Positions 24,915 through 34,181 are shown, numbered from the stretch's first letter. The stretch is 64,000 nucleotides of DNA from Aldehydirespirator sp963662645 (GCA_963662645.2 OY759762.1:1798001-1862000); one strand, 5' to 3'. Numbers and translations: made by a program. The notes: generated from the sequence alone by a model not told the origin.

Positions 24915-24930
24915 AGGCCGAGCGACATCA

Positions 24931-24949
24931 GGCCGCGGCCTGAGCGGCC
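24931..24949 (+). terminator. possible hairpin terminator after the kamA-family gene
   Basis: GGCCGC and GCGGCC form a 6-bp all-GC stem around a 7-base loop, 17 bases after the stop codon. There is no T-run after it, so intrinsic termination is doubtful. A second, more loosely paired GAGCG/CGCTC region follows before the convergent flavoprotein gene. Confidence 0.3.
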
Positions 24950-24992
24950 CATGAGCGAAGCGAGCAAGAGCGCGAGCTAGAGGCGCTCGGAT

Positions 24993-26243
24993 TCAGGCCG
25001 CGACCAGCGAGTCGAGGTGGCTGGCCAGATGTGAGACCAGGTCCCAGCTGTCGTCACCGGCCCCGTGGATAAAGCTGGACTTGCGCCGGCGCAGGAAGTT
25101 CAGCCCGATGACGTACAGGCCGGGGGATTCGGTCACAACGCCGCCGTCGTGACGGATCTGGCCCTTGTGGTCGAGCACGGGCACATCGAGCCACGAATAG
25201 TCGGGCCTGAACCCGGTGGCCCAGACGATGGTGCGGATCTCCCCGCCGGCCAGGTCCAGCTTCAGGGGCGGAGACTTCGGAACCCGGGTGGGCTCGAACC
25301 GCTCCGGCGGGCCCACCTCGTCGAGGCCGCTCTCCGCGGCCCACTCGTCGAATGTGTCGAGGAGCCGGCCCTGCTTGAGATCGGCCAGCTCGCACTTGTT
25401 GGCCAGCGACCCCGACAGCAGGGCCTCGGCGCCGCGCAGGGCCGCGAGCCGCCCCACAAGGCGCACCCCCTGATCGGTGAGGGCGTTCAGGTCGAGGGTG
25501 GCCCGCTCGGGCGTTCCCACCAGCTGCGGCGACGGCGTGCGCCGCACCCGCACGACGTCGTCGACCTCGTCGTAGCGCTCGTCGAAGAGGCCTGAGCGCT
25601 CCATCCACCACAGGACGTCGCGGCCCCGGTACAAGCGGGGCATGCGCACATGCTCGCCGACCGCCACCGTGACGGGGCGACCGGAGCGATGCACCTCGTC
25701 GGCGATCTGCACGCCCGTGGCCGAGGCGCCCACCACCAGCACGCCGCCGGCCGCCAGCCCGTCGGGACTGCGGTAGTCGAATGCGCTGAGAGCGGTGACC
25801 GGCGCGGGCGGCGAACCGCCCAACTCCGGAACCTTGGCCACGTTGAACCCGCCCGAGGCCAGCACCACCGTCTCACACTCCCAGCGGCCCCGGTCGGTGT
25901 CGACGATGTAGCCTCCGCCGACGCGCCGCACCGACGTGACCGTCGTGCCGGTCCGGATCGGGGCGTCGACCAGCCGGGCGTAGTCCGATATGAACCGGAC
26001 GACCTCCGGCATCGACATGAAGCCGTCAGGGTCGTCACCGCCGCAGGCCTGGTAGGAATGGCCGGGCAGCCGGCTCTGCCAGTTGGGGGTGAGCAGCCGC
26101 AGCGAGTCCCAGCGCTGGGTCCGCCAGGAGTTGGCCACCTCGCCCCGCTCAATCACGACGTGGTCGATCGAGCGTTGGGAGAGGCGCCGGCTCACGGCCA
26201 AGCCGGAGTGCCCGGCCCCCACAACCACGGTCGTCGTCTTCAT
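24993..26243 (-). CDS. flavin-dependent monooxygenase/NAD(P)-binding oxidoreductase
   Basis: The 416-residue product carries an N-terminal FAD-binding Rossmann motif (VVVGAGHSGLAVSRRL), a SWRTQRWDSLRLLTPNW segment typical of flavin monooxygenase-like proteins, and a second dinucleotide motif (VLVVGASATGVQIADEV, residues about 165-180) for NADPH. TIVWATGFRPDYSWL near the C-terminus is the family ATG motif. It probably oxygenates a small organic or sulphur/nitrogen substrate, or acts as a CzcO-type oxidoreductase; the substrate is unknown. It lies 46 bases downstream of the OsmC-family gene on the same strand, which may mean shared transcription. Confidence 0.88.
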   Translation of the reverse strand: MKTTTVVVGAGHSGLAVSRRLSQRSIDHVVIERGEVANSWRTQRWDSLRLLTPNWQSRLPGHSYQACGGDDPDGFMSMPEVVRFISDYARLVDAPIRTGTTVTSVRRVGGGYIVDTDRGRWECETVVLASGGFNVAKVPELGGSPPAPVTALSAFDYRSPDGLAAGGVLVVGASATGVQIADEVHRSGRPVTVAVGEHVRMPRLYRGRDVLWWMERSGLFDERYDEVDDVVRVRRTPSPQLVGTPERATLDLNALTDQGVRLVGRLAALRGAEALLSGSLANKCELADLKQGRLLDTFDEWAAESGLDEVGPPERFEPTRVPKSPPLKLDLAGGEIRTIVWATGFRPDYSWLDVPVLDHKGQIRHDGGVVTESPGLYVIGLNFLRRRKSSFIHGAGDDSWDLVSHLASHLDSLVAA

Positions 26244-26289
26244 GAATCCAGGCGCCCAACTACCTCGGCGGCCCAGGCGCAGGCTCGGG

Positions 26290-26844
26290 TTAGCTGACCT
26301 CGACGGTCACGTTGGTCGGGTTGGTGATGATGTCATAGACAGCCGACCGCTTCTGCGACTGGGCCACCAGCGCCCTGATCTCGTCGGCAGTGGCGTCGGC
26401 ATCGATGTCGTAGGACACCTTGACATCATTGAACCCGTTGCGGACATCGGGGTCGCCGCCGAGGATGCCCAGAATGTCCATGCTGCCCTCCAGGGTGGCC
26501 TTGACCGATCGCAGCTGGATCTCACGGTTCTGGGCCACGGCGGCCACTCCGGCGGTGAGGCAGCTGGCCAGGCCAGCCAGAACCAGCTCTACCGGCGTCG
26601 CCGCGTTGTCCTCTGCTCCGAACACCAGAGGATGATCGGCCTCGAAGGTGAACGTCGATCGATGCTGGTGCTCTTCGCCGAGCCCGTGATAGCTGTCTAC
26701 CGAGGAGCGGCTGTGTGTGCCGTTCAACCACTCATTGGTGGCCTTCCAGGTGAACTGGGCCGCCTCGCGTGCCTCGCTGAGAGCCTGGCGGGCCCCCAAC
26801 AGGTGTTCGACGTTGACGCCGTTGTCGACGTTTACGGTGGTCAT
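26290..26844 (-). CDS. OsmC-family peroxide/thiol protection protein
   Basis: The 184-residue product matches OsmC-type proteins: TPVELVLAGLASCLTAGVA contains the conserved peroxidatic cysteine, and the C-terminal strand-helix pattern ends with an ITNPTNVTVEV tail. OsmC proteins reduce organic hydroperoxides with two cysteines; the second cysteine position is not obvious here, so a reduced or different activity is possible. A ribosome site AGGAGA lies 10 bases upstream. The upstream stretch 26845-27006 contains TATATT (26929-26934 on the minus strand) as a possible -10 box and no coding region. Confidence 0.88.
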   Translation of the reverse strand: MTTVNVDNGVNVEHLLGARQALSEAREAAQFTWKATNEWLNGTHSRSSVDSYHGLGEEHQHRSTFTFEADHPLVFGAEDNAATPVELVLAGLASCLTAGVAAVAQNREIQLRSVKATLEGSMDILGILGGDPDVRNGFNDVKVSYDIDADATADEIRALVAQSQKRSAVYDIITNPTNVTVEVS

Positions 26845-27006
26845 CGGGTTGCTGTCTCCTGTTTGGTGGCGGTGGCTTGCCGGCGCAACAGTCCGGGCTG
26901 CGAACCGTCACGGCGACGATGGAAGTGCAATATAGGGGCTCTACGACCGAAACCCGACCAATCCGATCAACATTTCCGGGAATTGGGCTGGTGGAGTCCG
27001 CTGGAC

Positions 27007-28053
27007 CTAGAGAGGTTTGCGAGCCAGGAAGCAGTACAGGGGCGTGAAGATCCCTGATCGGCCGCCGGCGGTGTAGGCGCTGGCGGTCTGATCCAGCATC
27101 TTGATGACATCGGCGGAGCCCTTCGGCAGGATCCTCAGCAACTCGGCCAGCCTGGATCCCCCTCTTGCCGTCTTGCGGCCCAGTGGAACCCCGATCAGGG
27201 AATTTCCCAACGTCCGGCTCCACGTCTCTAGGGGCTGATACCACGGCGTGGCCGGACCGTTCTCCGCGACGACGCCCCGATCCATCCCCTCGATGAGCTC
27301 GAACCCTACCGATTCGAGCATCCGGTCCACCTCGACCGTCGTTGCGATGTCCTTGAGCGCGATGCCGTGCATCAAGTCCTGCTTCATGGCGAGATGCCGG
27401 TCGTCGTCGGGATCGAACCTGTCCGTCAGGCACATCTCCTGACCCCAGAAGAGGGCTCCGGGCTTCAGCACGCGGTAGATCTCGGCGAACGCGCTCGCCT
27501 TGTCCGGTGCATGGCATGTCGACTCGATCGCGTAGCCGCGGTCGAACGTGCCGTCCGCGACGGCCGACATGTCCATGAAGCTGCACACCAGGTAGTCGAC
27601 CATGTGGTCGAGCCCGGCTGCGGCGTTCAACGACTTCGCCCTGTCCATCTGGGTCTCATTGATGTTGACCCCGACGACCCTGACGCCGGCCTCCGAGACG
27701 ACCCGGCGCATCGGGCCGCCGACCCCGCAACCGATATCGACCACCGTCATGCCCTCGCGCAGCTCCAGCTTGCCGATCATCAGCCGCTGGTGCCGGGTCT
27801 TGGAGTCCTGCACGCTCTCACCGGGCGACAGCGGTGCGAAGTGCAGGGACTCGCCCCAACCCCATACCATCAGCTCGTTGCTGATGTCGTAGTACTCCTT
27901 GACGGTCTCGGTGTGGTCATAGTCGGCCGCGTCGGAACCTCGCCCCGACGCTCGGTCGAGCCATCCGTCGAAACGCCGTATCCGGCGGGCGACTCCCCCC
28001 TCGACCCGGTCTGCCGCCCTAAGTCCGGTGAGTACCCGTAACAGCTTGGACAT
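27007..28053 (-). CDS. sterol C-24 methyltransferase-like SAM-dependent methyltransferase
   Basis: The 348-residue product strongly resembles the Erg6/SMT family. YYDISNELMVWGWGESLHFA matches the sterol-binding aromatic Region I, DIGCGVGGPMRR (Gly108-Pro114) is the SAM loop, GYAIESTCHAPDK matches Region III, and AENGPATPWYQPL resembles the SMT C-terminal block. Erg6 adds a methyl to C24 of the sterol side chain. Close bacterial relatives have been described from marine bacteria and metagenomes. The ATG at 28053 was chosen because upstream codons would run into ctaG, whose stop lies 10 bases before; the methyltransferase is thus probably the last gene of the oxidase operon. No squalene cyclase or other sterol-ring gene lies here. 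Confidence 0.85.
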   Translation of the reverse strand: MSKLLRVLTGLRAADRVEGGVARRIRRFDGWLDRASGRGSDAADYDHTETVKEYYDISNELMVWGWGESLHFAPLSPGESVQDSKTRHQRLMIGKLELREGMTVVDIGCGVGGPMRRVVSEAGVRVVGVNINETQMDRAKSLNAAAGLDHMVDYLVCSFMDMSAVADGTFDRGYAIESTCHAPDKASAFAEIYRVLKPGALFWGQEMCLTDRFDPDDDRHLAMKQDLMHGIALKDIATTVEVDRMLESVGFELIEGMDRGVVAENGPATPWYQPLETWSRTLGNSLIGVPLGRKTARGGSRLAELLRILPKGSADVIKMLDQTASAYTAGGRSGIFTPLYCFLARKPL

Positions 28054-28063
28054 CCGCTCAAGC

Positions 28064-28978
28064 CTAGAGGCGGGGCTCGGAGGGCGGGGGGCCGAGGCGT
28101 TCGAACTCGGCCTCGACATCGGCGGTGGTGAGAGTGTTGGCGGCAAGGCGCCGGCGGCGCTCGCTGGCGTCAGCGTGCCGCTGGGCGGCCGAGTAGCGGA
28201 AGAAGCGGATGGCGATCAGGGTCCACAGGTACAAGCCGCCCAGCACCTTCATGATCGCGCCAGCGGCCTGCTGGTCGGCGGCCACCGAGATGCCGAACAG
28301 GCGCTGGGCATGGTCGTAGACCGGGTACACCGAACCCTCGGCGAAGGTCAGCCAGGCAGCCGGCACGGTGGGAATGATCGACATGGTGAACAGGTACACC
28401 ATCTTCATCGGCTCTGACAGGTGCAGCTCCCTCAGCGGTCCGACCACCGGCGTCCACATGGCCAGAGCGCTGGCGAACATCAGCAGGTGCATGGCGTAGT
28501 GGAAGGGACCACTGCGGACGGACAGCTCCACCACAGTGTTCCAGTGCATAAGCGCCTGTAAGGCGTTGAACGCCACCCCGGCCACCAGCGGGTGCACCAG
28601 GCGGCGGACGACCCCGGCGGTGCGGGAGCCTTCGACCAGGATGAGCCGGGCCAGCCATTCGGGCACCGCCATCAGCAGCAGCGGCGGCACCACGAAGCTG
28701 ATCAGCAGGTGCTGCACCATGTGAACCGAATAGAGGTACTCCTCGGCGATGTCGTGCATGGGCCAGTCCGCCGAGACCCACAGCAGGGCAACACCGGCAA
28801 CGAAGCACAGCCGTTGGCGGCCGGTGACCGCGGCGGTGCCCGCAGGGCCAGCCGGGCCGGCTGCGGGAGCCACCACCCGGACCACGTAGAGGCCGAGGCC
28901 GACGATCGCGGCGACCATCAGCCACACCTCGGGGTGAAATTGGAAGCGCCAAGCGTCGGTCGCGGCCAGCGCGCCCAT
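28064..28978 (-). CDS. ctaG: caa3-type cytochrome c oxidase assembly factor CtaG
   Basis: The 304-residue integral membrane protein has about seven helices and the conserved histidine-rich blocks DWPMHDIAEEYLYSVHMVQH and NALQALMHW typical of caa3_CtaG. It is needed for assembly, probably copper delivery, of caa3-type oxidases. It lies directly after the oxidase structural genes. The gene start is copied in a 39-base-period duplication just upstream. Confidence 0.92.
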   Translation of the reverse strand: MGALAATDAWRFQFHPEVWLMVAAIVGLGLYVVRVVAPAAGPAGPAGTAAVTGRQRLCFVAGVALLWVSADWPMHDIAEEYLYSVHMVQHLLISFVVPPLLLMAVPEWLARLILVEGSRTAGVVRRLVHPLVAGVAFNALQALMHWNTVVELSVRSGPFHYAMHLLMFASALAMWTPVVGPLRELHLSEPMKMVYLFTMSIIPTVPAAWLTFAEGSVYPVYDHAQRLFGISVAADQQAAGAIMKVLGGLYLWTLIAIRFFRYSAAQRHADASERRRRLAANTLTTADVEAEFERLGPPPSEPRL

Positions 28979-29016
28979 AGCTCAGGTCAAGGCGTCGGTC
29001 GCGGCTGGCGCGCCCA
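28953..29016. repeat. duplicated start of ctaG (25-base direct repeat)
   Basis: The 25 bases covering the ctaG start codon (28953-28977) recur at 28992-29016 with two mismatches. The upstream copy would start with GTG but meets a TGA after 11 codons. It sits between ctaG and the subunit IV stop codon. Confidence 0.85.
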
Positions 29017-29019
29017 CCG

Positions 29020-29376
29020 CTAGACCCAGAACTCGAAGACGGTGAGCGTGACGAGATACACCCCGACCGCCAGGATCAGCCCGGCGGTGAACATCCGGCC
29101 GAACAGCTTGTTGTCGAAGCGCAGGTGCATGAACCAGGTAGCCACCAAATAGAACTTGACGATCATCATGAAGATGAGCGACGGCACCAGCGCCACGCCC
29201 CAGTCGACCACCGACTCGAAGTATGTGAACACTTCGAGCGCGGTGATCACCGCTAGGACGACGGCAATCTTGACGTAGGCCCAGTCCGAAGGATGGGCGT
29301 GGCCCTCTTCGTCGTGATGCTCGGCAACCTCGTCGGCTTCGGGCTCGGAGTGCTCGGAGGTAGCGGTGTCGCTCAT
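29020..29376 (-). CDS. cytochrome c oxidase subunit IV (CyoD/CtaF-like)
   Basis: The 118-residue protein has a charged His/Glu-rich N-tail (residues 1-32) and three membrane helices, with FYLVATWFMHLRFDNK between helices two and three, the standard pattern of the prokaryotic subunit IV family. It helps stabilise the subunit I/III core. It follows the subunit III gene by 22 bases on the same strand. Confidence 0.9.
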   Translation of the reverse strand: MSDTATSEHSEPEADEVAEHHDEEGHAHPSDWAYVKIAVVLAVITALEVFTYFESVVDWGVALVPSLIFMMIVKFYLVATWFMHLRFDNKLFGRMFTAGLILAVGVYLVTLTVFEFWV

Positions 29377-29398
29377 CGGATCGTGTCGCTCATGGGTA

Positions 29399-30031
29399 TC
29401 AGTCGGCGGGGATCAGGTAGATGACGGTGAAGATGAAGATCCACACGATGTCCACGAAGTGCCAGTAGAGGCCGACGATCTCGACCGTCTCGGCGTTGCG
29501 CTGGGTGAGCTTGCCCTTCAGCGAGGCCACGAACAGCGACATCAGCATCACGATGCCGAGGCTCACGTGCACTCCGTGGAAGCCGGTGAGGGTGAAGAAG
29601 GCACTGCTGGCCGGGTTGGTGGTGAAGGCCACGCCCTCCCGGACGAAGCTGGTGAACTCATACACCTGCCCGCCGATGAACACGCCGCCCAGCAGGGCGG
29701 TGGCCAGCAGCCAGGTGCGGCCGGCCTCGGCCTCGCCGCGGGTCACCGCGGACAGGGCCAGCACCATCGTCAGCGAACTCATCAGCAGCACGAACGAGCT
29801 GACCGAGGTGAACGGGATGTCGAACACGTCCGTGGGCAGGGTGCGGCCGTTGCCGCGGGTCTTGTACAGCAGGTAGGTGGAGATCAGACCGCCGAAGAGC
29901 AGGCACTCCGAGCCCAGGAACACCCACATGGCCAGCTTGGTGTGCGACAAGCCGGTGGTGGTGGCGTGCTCGTCGTGGCCACCTTCGTCGGCGACGTGGC
30001 CCGGGTCGGCAGTCACAGCTTCAGCGCTCAT
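29399..30031 (-). CDS. ctaE: cytochrome c oxidase subunit III
   Basis: The 210-residue product has five helices of the heme-copper oxidase subunit III family: KLAMWVFLGSECLLFGGL in the first helix with the conserved Glu, GFHGVHVSLGIV and YWHFVDIVWIFIFTVIYL. The ATG at 30031 was chosen because upstream residues in the open frame are Arg/Pro-rich and non-membrane. The start region GACCAGTCATGAGCGC copies the end of ctaD, suggesting an ancestral ATGA overlap later pulled apart. Confidence 0.94.
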   Translation of the reverse strand: MSAEAVTADPGHVADEGGHDEHATTTGLSHTKLAMWVFLGSECLLFGGLISTYLLYKTRGNGRTLPTDVFDIPFTSVSSFVLLMSSLTMVLALSAVTRGEAEAGRTWLLATALLGGVFIGGQVYEFTSFVREGVAFTTNPASSAFFTLTGFHGVHVSLGIVMLMSLFVASLKGKLTQRNAETVEIVGLYWHFVDIVWIFIFTVIYLIPAD

Positions 30032-30152
30032 GACTGGTCTCTCCGGCTGGCGGGTCCTGTCACCGGCGCGGCCTGGCGGCGCGAGCGCCGCCATTCCCTG
30101 CCCCGGCGCCACCCCCCGGCCTTGCCGATCGCGCCCGCGCTCATGGCTGGTC
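30024..30152. repeat. 16-base direct repeat of the ctaD end/ctaE start junction
   Basis: GCGCTCATGACTGGTC (30024-30039) at the ctaE start recurs as GCGCTCATGGCTGGTC (30137-30152) at the ctaD stop, 113 bases apart with one mismatch. Each copy contains ATGA, so the two genes probably once overlapped by four bases and a tandem duplication separated them. The 109-base spacer has no coding potential that I trust. Confidence 0.8.
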
Positions 30153-32138
30153 GCCCTCCGTCGAATCGTCGGCGGCAACAGGATCGGTGGCCTCGGCCTC
30201 GTCGTCGCTGTGGTCGTGGGCGGCGTCGGGGTCATCTACGGGTTCCAGCGCCCACGAATACAGCGAGGCGATCGTCAGCAGGGCGCCGATCAGGGCGAGC
30301 CAGAGGTTGAAGATCAGGCCGTAGCCGATGAGGGGCAGCCCGACGGCCACCGCCAGGGGCCAGAACGAGGGCGACGGCAGATGCACGCCGGTCGCCTCGC
30401 CGGTCTGGGCGGCCTCCTCGACGGTGGCGACCCGCACCACCTTGCCCTCGTCGTTCTCGGCGTACTTGGTGTGCCACCACTCGTCGCGGCCGTGCACCTG
30501 CGGCACCGTGTCGAAGTTGTGCACCGGCACCGGCGACGGGATCGACCATTCGAGGGTGCGGCCGTCCCATGGGTCCGGGCCCGGCGGCGGCAGGTGTGGC
30601 GCGTCGCGCTTGGACTTGACCACGTTCCACATGAAGATCACCACTGCCACCGCGATCAGCAGCGAGCCGACGGTGGCCGCCATGTTCCAGAACTCGAAGC
30701 CGTAACCCCGGGCGTAGGTGTCGATGCGGCGCGACATTCCCTGCAGGCCCAGGATGTGCATCGGACCGAAGGTGAGGTTGAAGCCCACCAGCATGATCCA
30801 GAAGTTCCAGTTGCCGAGCCGCTCGTTGAGGAAGTGGCCCCACACCTTGGGCCACCAGAAGTACAGGCCGGCGAACAGGCCGAGCACGCCGCCGCCGAAG
30901 ATCACATAGTGGAAGTGGGCCACGATGTAGTAGGTGTCGGTCTGCTGGGTGTCGGCGGGCGCCACCGAATGGGTCACGCCGGACAGGCCGCCGATGGTGA
31001 ACATGGCCACCGTGGCCACCGCGAATTTCATGGCCACGGTGAACCGCAGCTTCCCGCCCCACATCGTGGCAAGCCAATTGAGAACCTTCACCCCCGTCGG
31101 CACTGCGATGAACATGGTCGATAAGGAGAAGGCGGCCACCGATATGGGGCCGATGCCCGACACGAACATGTGGTGGGCCCACACGCCCCAGCCCATGAAG
31201 CCGATGGCTATGCCCGAGAACACCATGAAGTCGTAGCCGAACAGGGGCTTGCGGCTGAAGGTGGGGATCACCTCGGACACCACCCCGAACGCGGGCAGGA
31301 TGATGATGTACACCTCGGGATGGCCGAAGATCCAGAACAGGTGCTGCCACAGCAGCGGATCGGCGCCGGCGTCGGGATTGAAGAACTGGGCGTCGAAGAG
31401 CCGGTCGAACATCAGCAGGAACAGCGCCACGGTGATCACCGGCAGCGCGAACAGCAGCAGGAACTGGGTGATCAGCAGCATCCACGTGAGCACCGGCATG
31501 CGCATCAGCGTCATGCCGGGCGCCCGCATGTTGAGGCAGGTGACGATCAGGTTCACCGCCGACACCAGCGAGGCGATGCCCAGGATCTGCAGGCCGATGG
31601 CGTAGAAGTCCACGCCGTGGCTGGGCGAGAAGGCCACGCCGCTGTTGGTCGAGTAGCAGAACCAGCCGCAGTCGGCCCCGCCGCCGCCCACCATCCACGA
31701 GGTGTTCAGGAAGATGGCGCCCGACAGCCAGATCCAGAACGACAGAGCGTTGAGGCGGGGGAAGGCGACGTCGCGAGCGCCGATCTGCAGGGGGATGAAG
31801 TAGTTCGAGAAGGCCGCGGCCAGCGGCATGATGAACAGGAACACCATGGTGACGCCGTGCATGGTGTACACCTGGTTGTAGACGTCGGCGCTGAGCACCG
31901 AGCCTTCCGGCGCGGCCAGCTGCAGGCGGATCAGCAGGGCCTCGACGCCGCCGACCAGGAAGAAGAACATGGCCGAGGCGCCGTAGAGGATCCCGATGCG
32001 CTTGTGGTCGACAGTGCTGAGCCAGTCGCGCCAGCCCCGGCCCCCCTGGGGGCGGGTGAACACGCCGAGGGGCCGCTCGGCGTAACGGACGGAATCGCCG
32101 GGGCCGAGCTCGAGCGGAGTCTTCTCGGTTATGGCCAT
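30141..32138 (-). CDS. ctaD: cytochrome c oxidase subunit I
   Basis: CtaD is the catalytic heme-copper subunit that reduces oxygen and pumps protons. The 665-residue product has all metal ligands: YTMHGVTMVF (heme a His, helix II), FGHPEVYIIILP (CuB His and cross-linked Tyr, helix VI), WAHHMFVSG (two CuB His, helix VII) and VAHFHYVIFGG (heme a3 and heme a His, helix X). Twelve or more helices are followed by a long hydrophilic C-tail rich in Asp/Glu. It lies between ctaE and ctaC with one base separating it from ctaC. Confidence 0.97.
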   Translation of the reverse strand: MAITEKTPLELGPGDSVRYAERPLGVFTRPQGGRGWRDWLSTVDHKRIGILYGASAMFFFLVGGVEALLIRLQLAAPEGSVLSADVYNQVYTMHGVTMVFLFIMPLAAAFSNYFIPLQIGARDVAFPRLNALSFWIWLSGAIFLNTSWMVGGGGADCGWFCYSTNSGVAFSPSHGVDFYAIGLQILGIASLVSAVNLIVTCLNMRAPGMTLMRMPVLTWMLLITQFLLLFALPVITVALFLLMFDRLFDAQFFNPDAGADPLLWQHLFWIFGHPEVYIIILPAFGVVSEVIPTFSRKPLFGYDFMVFSGIAIGFMGWGVWAHHMFVSGIGPISVAAFSLSTMFIAVPTGVKVLNWLATMWGGKLRFTVAMKFAVATVAMFTIGGLSGVTHSVAPADTQQTDTYYIVAHFHYVIFGGGVLGLFAGLYFWWPKVWGHFLNERLGNWNFWIMLVGFNLTFGPMHILGLQGMSRRIDTYARGYGFEFWNMAATVGSLLIAVAVVIFMWNVVKSKRDAPHLPPPGPDPWDGRTLEWSIPSPVPVHNFDTVPQVHGRDEWWHTKYAENDEGKVVRVATVEEAAQTGEATGVHLPSPSFWPLAVAVGLPLIGYGLIFNLWLALIGALLTIASLYSWALEPVDDPDAAHDHSDDEAEATDPVAADDSTEGDQP

Positions 32139-32139
32139 A

Positions 32140-33384
32140 TCACTCCACCTGGGTCGCTTCGATTATCCAGTCGGCGGGCCGCTCGCCCAAGCCTGAAAGG
32201 TACGCCACCAGGTCGTCGATCTGCTGCTCGCTGAGGTCGAGGTCGGGCATGCCCCGGTACTGCTCGCCGGGCACGGTGTAATTCTCCTTGAGAGCGTTGG
32301 GGTCGCGCAGCCACGCCTCCAGGTCCGCGCGGTTGAGCGATCCGTCGGCGTTGTAGGTGTTGAAGATCCCGCCCGCGAAGGTGCTGCGGCCGGCGAAGTG
32401 GGTCAGGTTCGGCGCGGCCCCTGAGGCCTGGTCGGCGCTCTCGAAGACATCGTCGTTGAGTCCTTCCACGACATGGCAGGAGGTGCAGATGCCCGAGAAC
32501 ACCTCCATGCCGGCCAACGCCTCCGGGTCGGTGGGCTCCACCGCGTCGGCGCTGGTGCGGTCCACCCACGCCTGGAAGTCGGCTGGTGTGAGCGCCACCG
32601 CCTGCATCCTCATGCGCGAGTGCGACAGGCCGCAGAACTCGGTGCACTGCCCGAAGTAGAACCCGGGATCGGAGGCCTCGATCTTCCAGGGCGAGAAGCG
32701 ATTGGGCACGGCGTCGCGCTTGCCGTTGAGCGCCGGGATCCAGAAGGAGTGGATCACGTCGCGCGAGGTGATGATCAGCTCGACCTCCTCGTCGGTGGGG
32801 ATCACCATCTGGCCGGAAGTGACGATGTCGGCGGGGGGCAGCGTCTTGGCGTCGCCGTGGGCCCGCAGGTCGGCCAGATCCACCTGGTCGGAGAAGTAGT
32901 AGCGGAACTCCCACCACCACTGGTTGCCCACCACCACGATGATCGGCGCCCACTCGACGGAGCGGTCGTCGATGGCGACCATCATGGTGTTGTCCTCGGT
33001 GGCGTCCACGGTGGGAAGCGACCACAACATGATGCCGGCCACCGCGATCATGGTTACGAGGAATCCAACCGTCCAGCCGACCTCCAGCGGGACGTGGCCG
33101 TGGGTCTGCGCAGGCCAGTCGTCGTCGCCTTCGTAGGTCTTGACCCGGTTTTTCCAGATGAGCCAGACCATGGCGATCGTGATGCCCACGAACACCACCG
33201 CCGCGATCCAGAACACCGGCAGAACGCCCCGGCTGTGCAGCTCCCTGGCGATCGGGCCCTGGGGCGCGAACGTGTCCAACTCTGCGTCGGATGCGCAGCC
33301 GGTGGCCACGGCCGCGCCCAGCAGGACCAGCACCCCGGGAAGGAGTCGGCGGGCGGCCGTTCGCATCTCAGCCACCGTGCTCAC
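32140..33384 (-). CDS. ctaC: cytochrome c oxidase subunit II with fused cytochrome c domain
   Basis: The 414-residue protein has a signal with lipobox (AVATGCAS), two membrane helices, a cupredoxin CuA domain with GQCTEFCGLSHSRMRM (Cys247, Cys251) and a C-terminal c-type heme motif GICTSCH (Cys300, Cys303, His304), followed by YRGMPDLDLSEQQ carrying the axial Met. This fusion defines a caa3-type oxidase, which accepts electrons through its own cytochrome c. The N-terminus overlaps the upstream membrane-protein gene by 17 bases. Confidence 0.96.
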   Translation of the reverse strand: MSTVAEMRTAARRLLPGVLVLLGAAVATGCASDAELDTFAPQGPIARELHSRGVLPVFWIAAVVFVGITIAMVWLIWKNRVKTYEGDDDWPAQTHGHVPLEVGWTVGFLVTMIAVAGIMLWSLPTVDATEDNTMMVAIDDRSVEWAPIIVVVGNQWWWEFRYYFSDQVDLADLRAHGDAKTLPPADIVTSGQMVIPTDEEVELIITSRDVIHSFWIPALNGKRDAVPNRFSPWKIEASDPGFYFGQCTEFCGLSHSRMRMQAVALTPADFQAWVDRTSADAVEPTDPEALAGMEVFSGICTSCHVVEGLNDDVFESADQASGAAPNLTHFAGRSTFAGGIFNTYNADGSLNRADLEAWLRDPNALKENYTVPGEQYRGMPDLDLSEQQIDDLVAYLSGLGERPADWIIEATQVE

Positions 33385-34165
33385 CGCCGGCCGGCTCGCC
33401 GGACTCCTCGTGAGTCTCGTCTTCGTGATGCCCGAAGTCCCGCTCGCCGGCCACTGCGGCCAGCACCCCGCCCACCAGGAGCAGCAGCGCGGCCACCGTC
33501 CCCAGGACTCGGATGAGGCGACGACCGAGTCCGGGCCGGGCCGCGTAGACCCAGGCGCCGCCCAGTATGAGGGCGGACACCACGCCGGCCACGGCCACCG
33601 CCTCCATCTGCGACACCGTCAAGAGGATCCGCGAGGCTGCCAGCACGATCACGCCGACCGCCAGCGCACCGACGACGGGGATCTCGATGGGGGCCATGAT
33701 CCGGTTGCGCAGCTCGCGGTTGGCCGCGGCGTCGCCGGTGGCGCGGTCGGCCCATGCGTCCATGGTCCACTCCACCAGCGACAGGGTGACCAGGGCCAGG
33801 CCGAGCACGAAGACCATCGGATGCAGCACCAGCCCTATAGCGGTCGCGCCCACGCCGAAGGAGGCGACCACCGGCCAGAAACTCGCAGCCACGGGCTGGT
33901 CGGTCATCACTTCGGCCAAGTTCTGAAGATGGGCCTGGGCGGCCGCGTCGGCGTCCCGGAACGACACCAGCACCAGACTGATAGTCAACGAGACCCCGGC
34001 CAGCGCCACCAGCAGGCCGTAGCCGATGTGGTCGCCGACACCGCCTTTCCATCCCAGCGACATCGGTCCGACGTGATCGCCGCCAGTGGTGTAGCCGTAG
34101 ACGAGCGCGGCCGCGGTGAACGCTGCGAACAGTCCGAAGAAGAGCTTGAATCCGGTGGTGAACAT
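33368..34165 (-). CDS. hypothetical membrane protein in the oxidase operon
   Basis: The 265-residue product has about five to seven hydrophobic helices and a Glu/His/Gly-rich hydrophilic C-tail (HHEDETHEESGEPAGGEHGG). I do not recognise a named family. Its position between a second subunit III gene and ctaC, with a 17-base overlap into ctaC, argues that it is an accessory subunit or assembly protein of the oxidase. The histidine-rich tail could bind copper (inference). Confidence 0.75.
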   Translation of the reverse strand: MFTTGFKLFFGLFAAFTAAALVYGYTTGGDHVGPMSLGWKGGVGDHIGYGLLVALAGVSLTISLVLVSFRDADAAAQAHLQNLAEVMTDQPVAASFWPVVASFGVGATAIGLVLHPMVFVLGLALVTLSLVEWTMDAWADRATGDAAANRELRNRIMAPIEIPVVGALAVGVIVLAASRILLTVSQMEAVAVAGVVSALILGGAWVYAARPGLGRRLIRVLGTVAALLLLVGGVLAAVAGERDFGHHEDETHEESGEPAGGEHGG

Positions 34166-34181
34166 GCTCGCCTACTGGTCC

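Noticed and set aside
30141..33384. Possibility that ctaD or ctaC is also degenerate
   Set aside because: All heme, CuB and CuA ligands and the CxxCH heme c site are intact in both.
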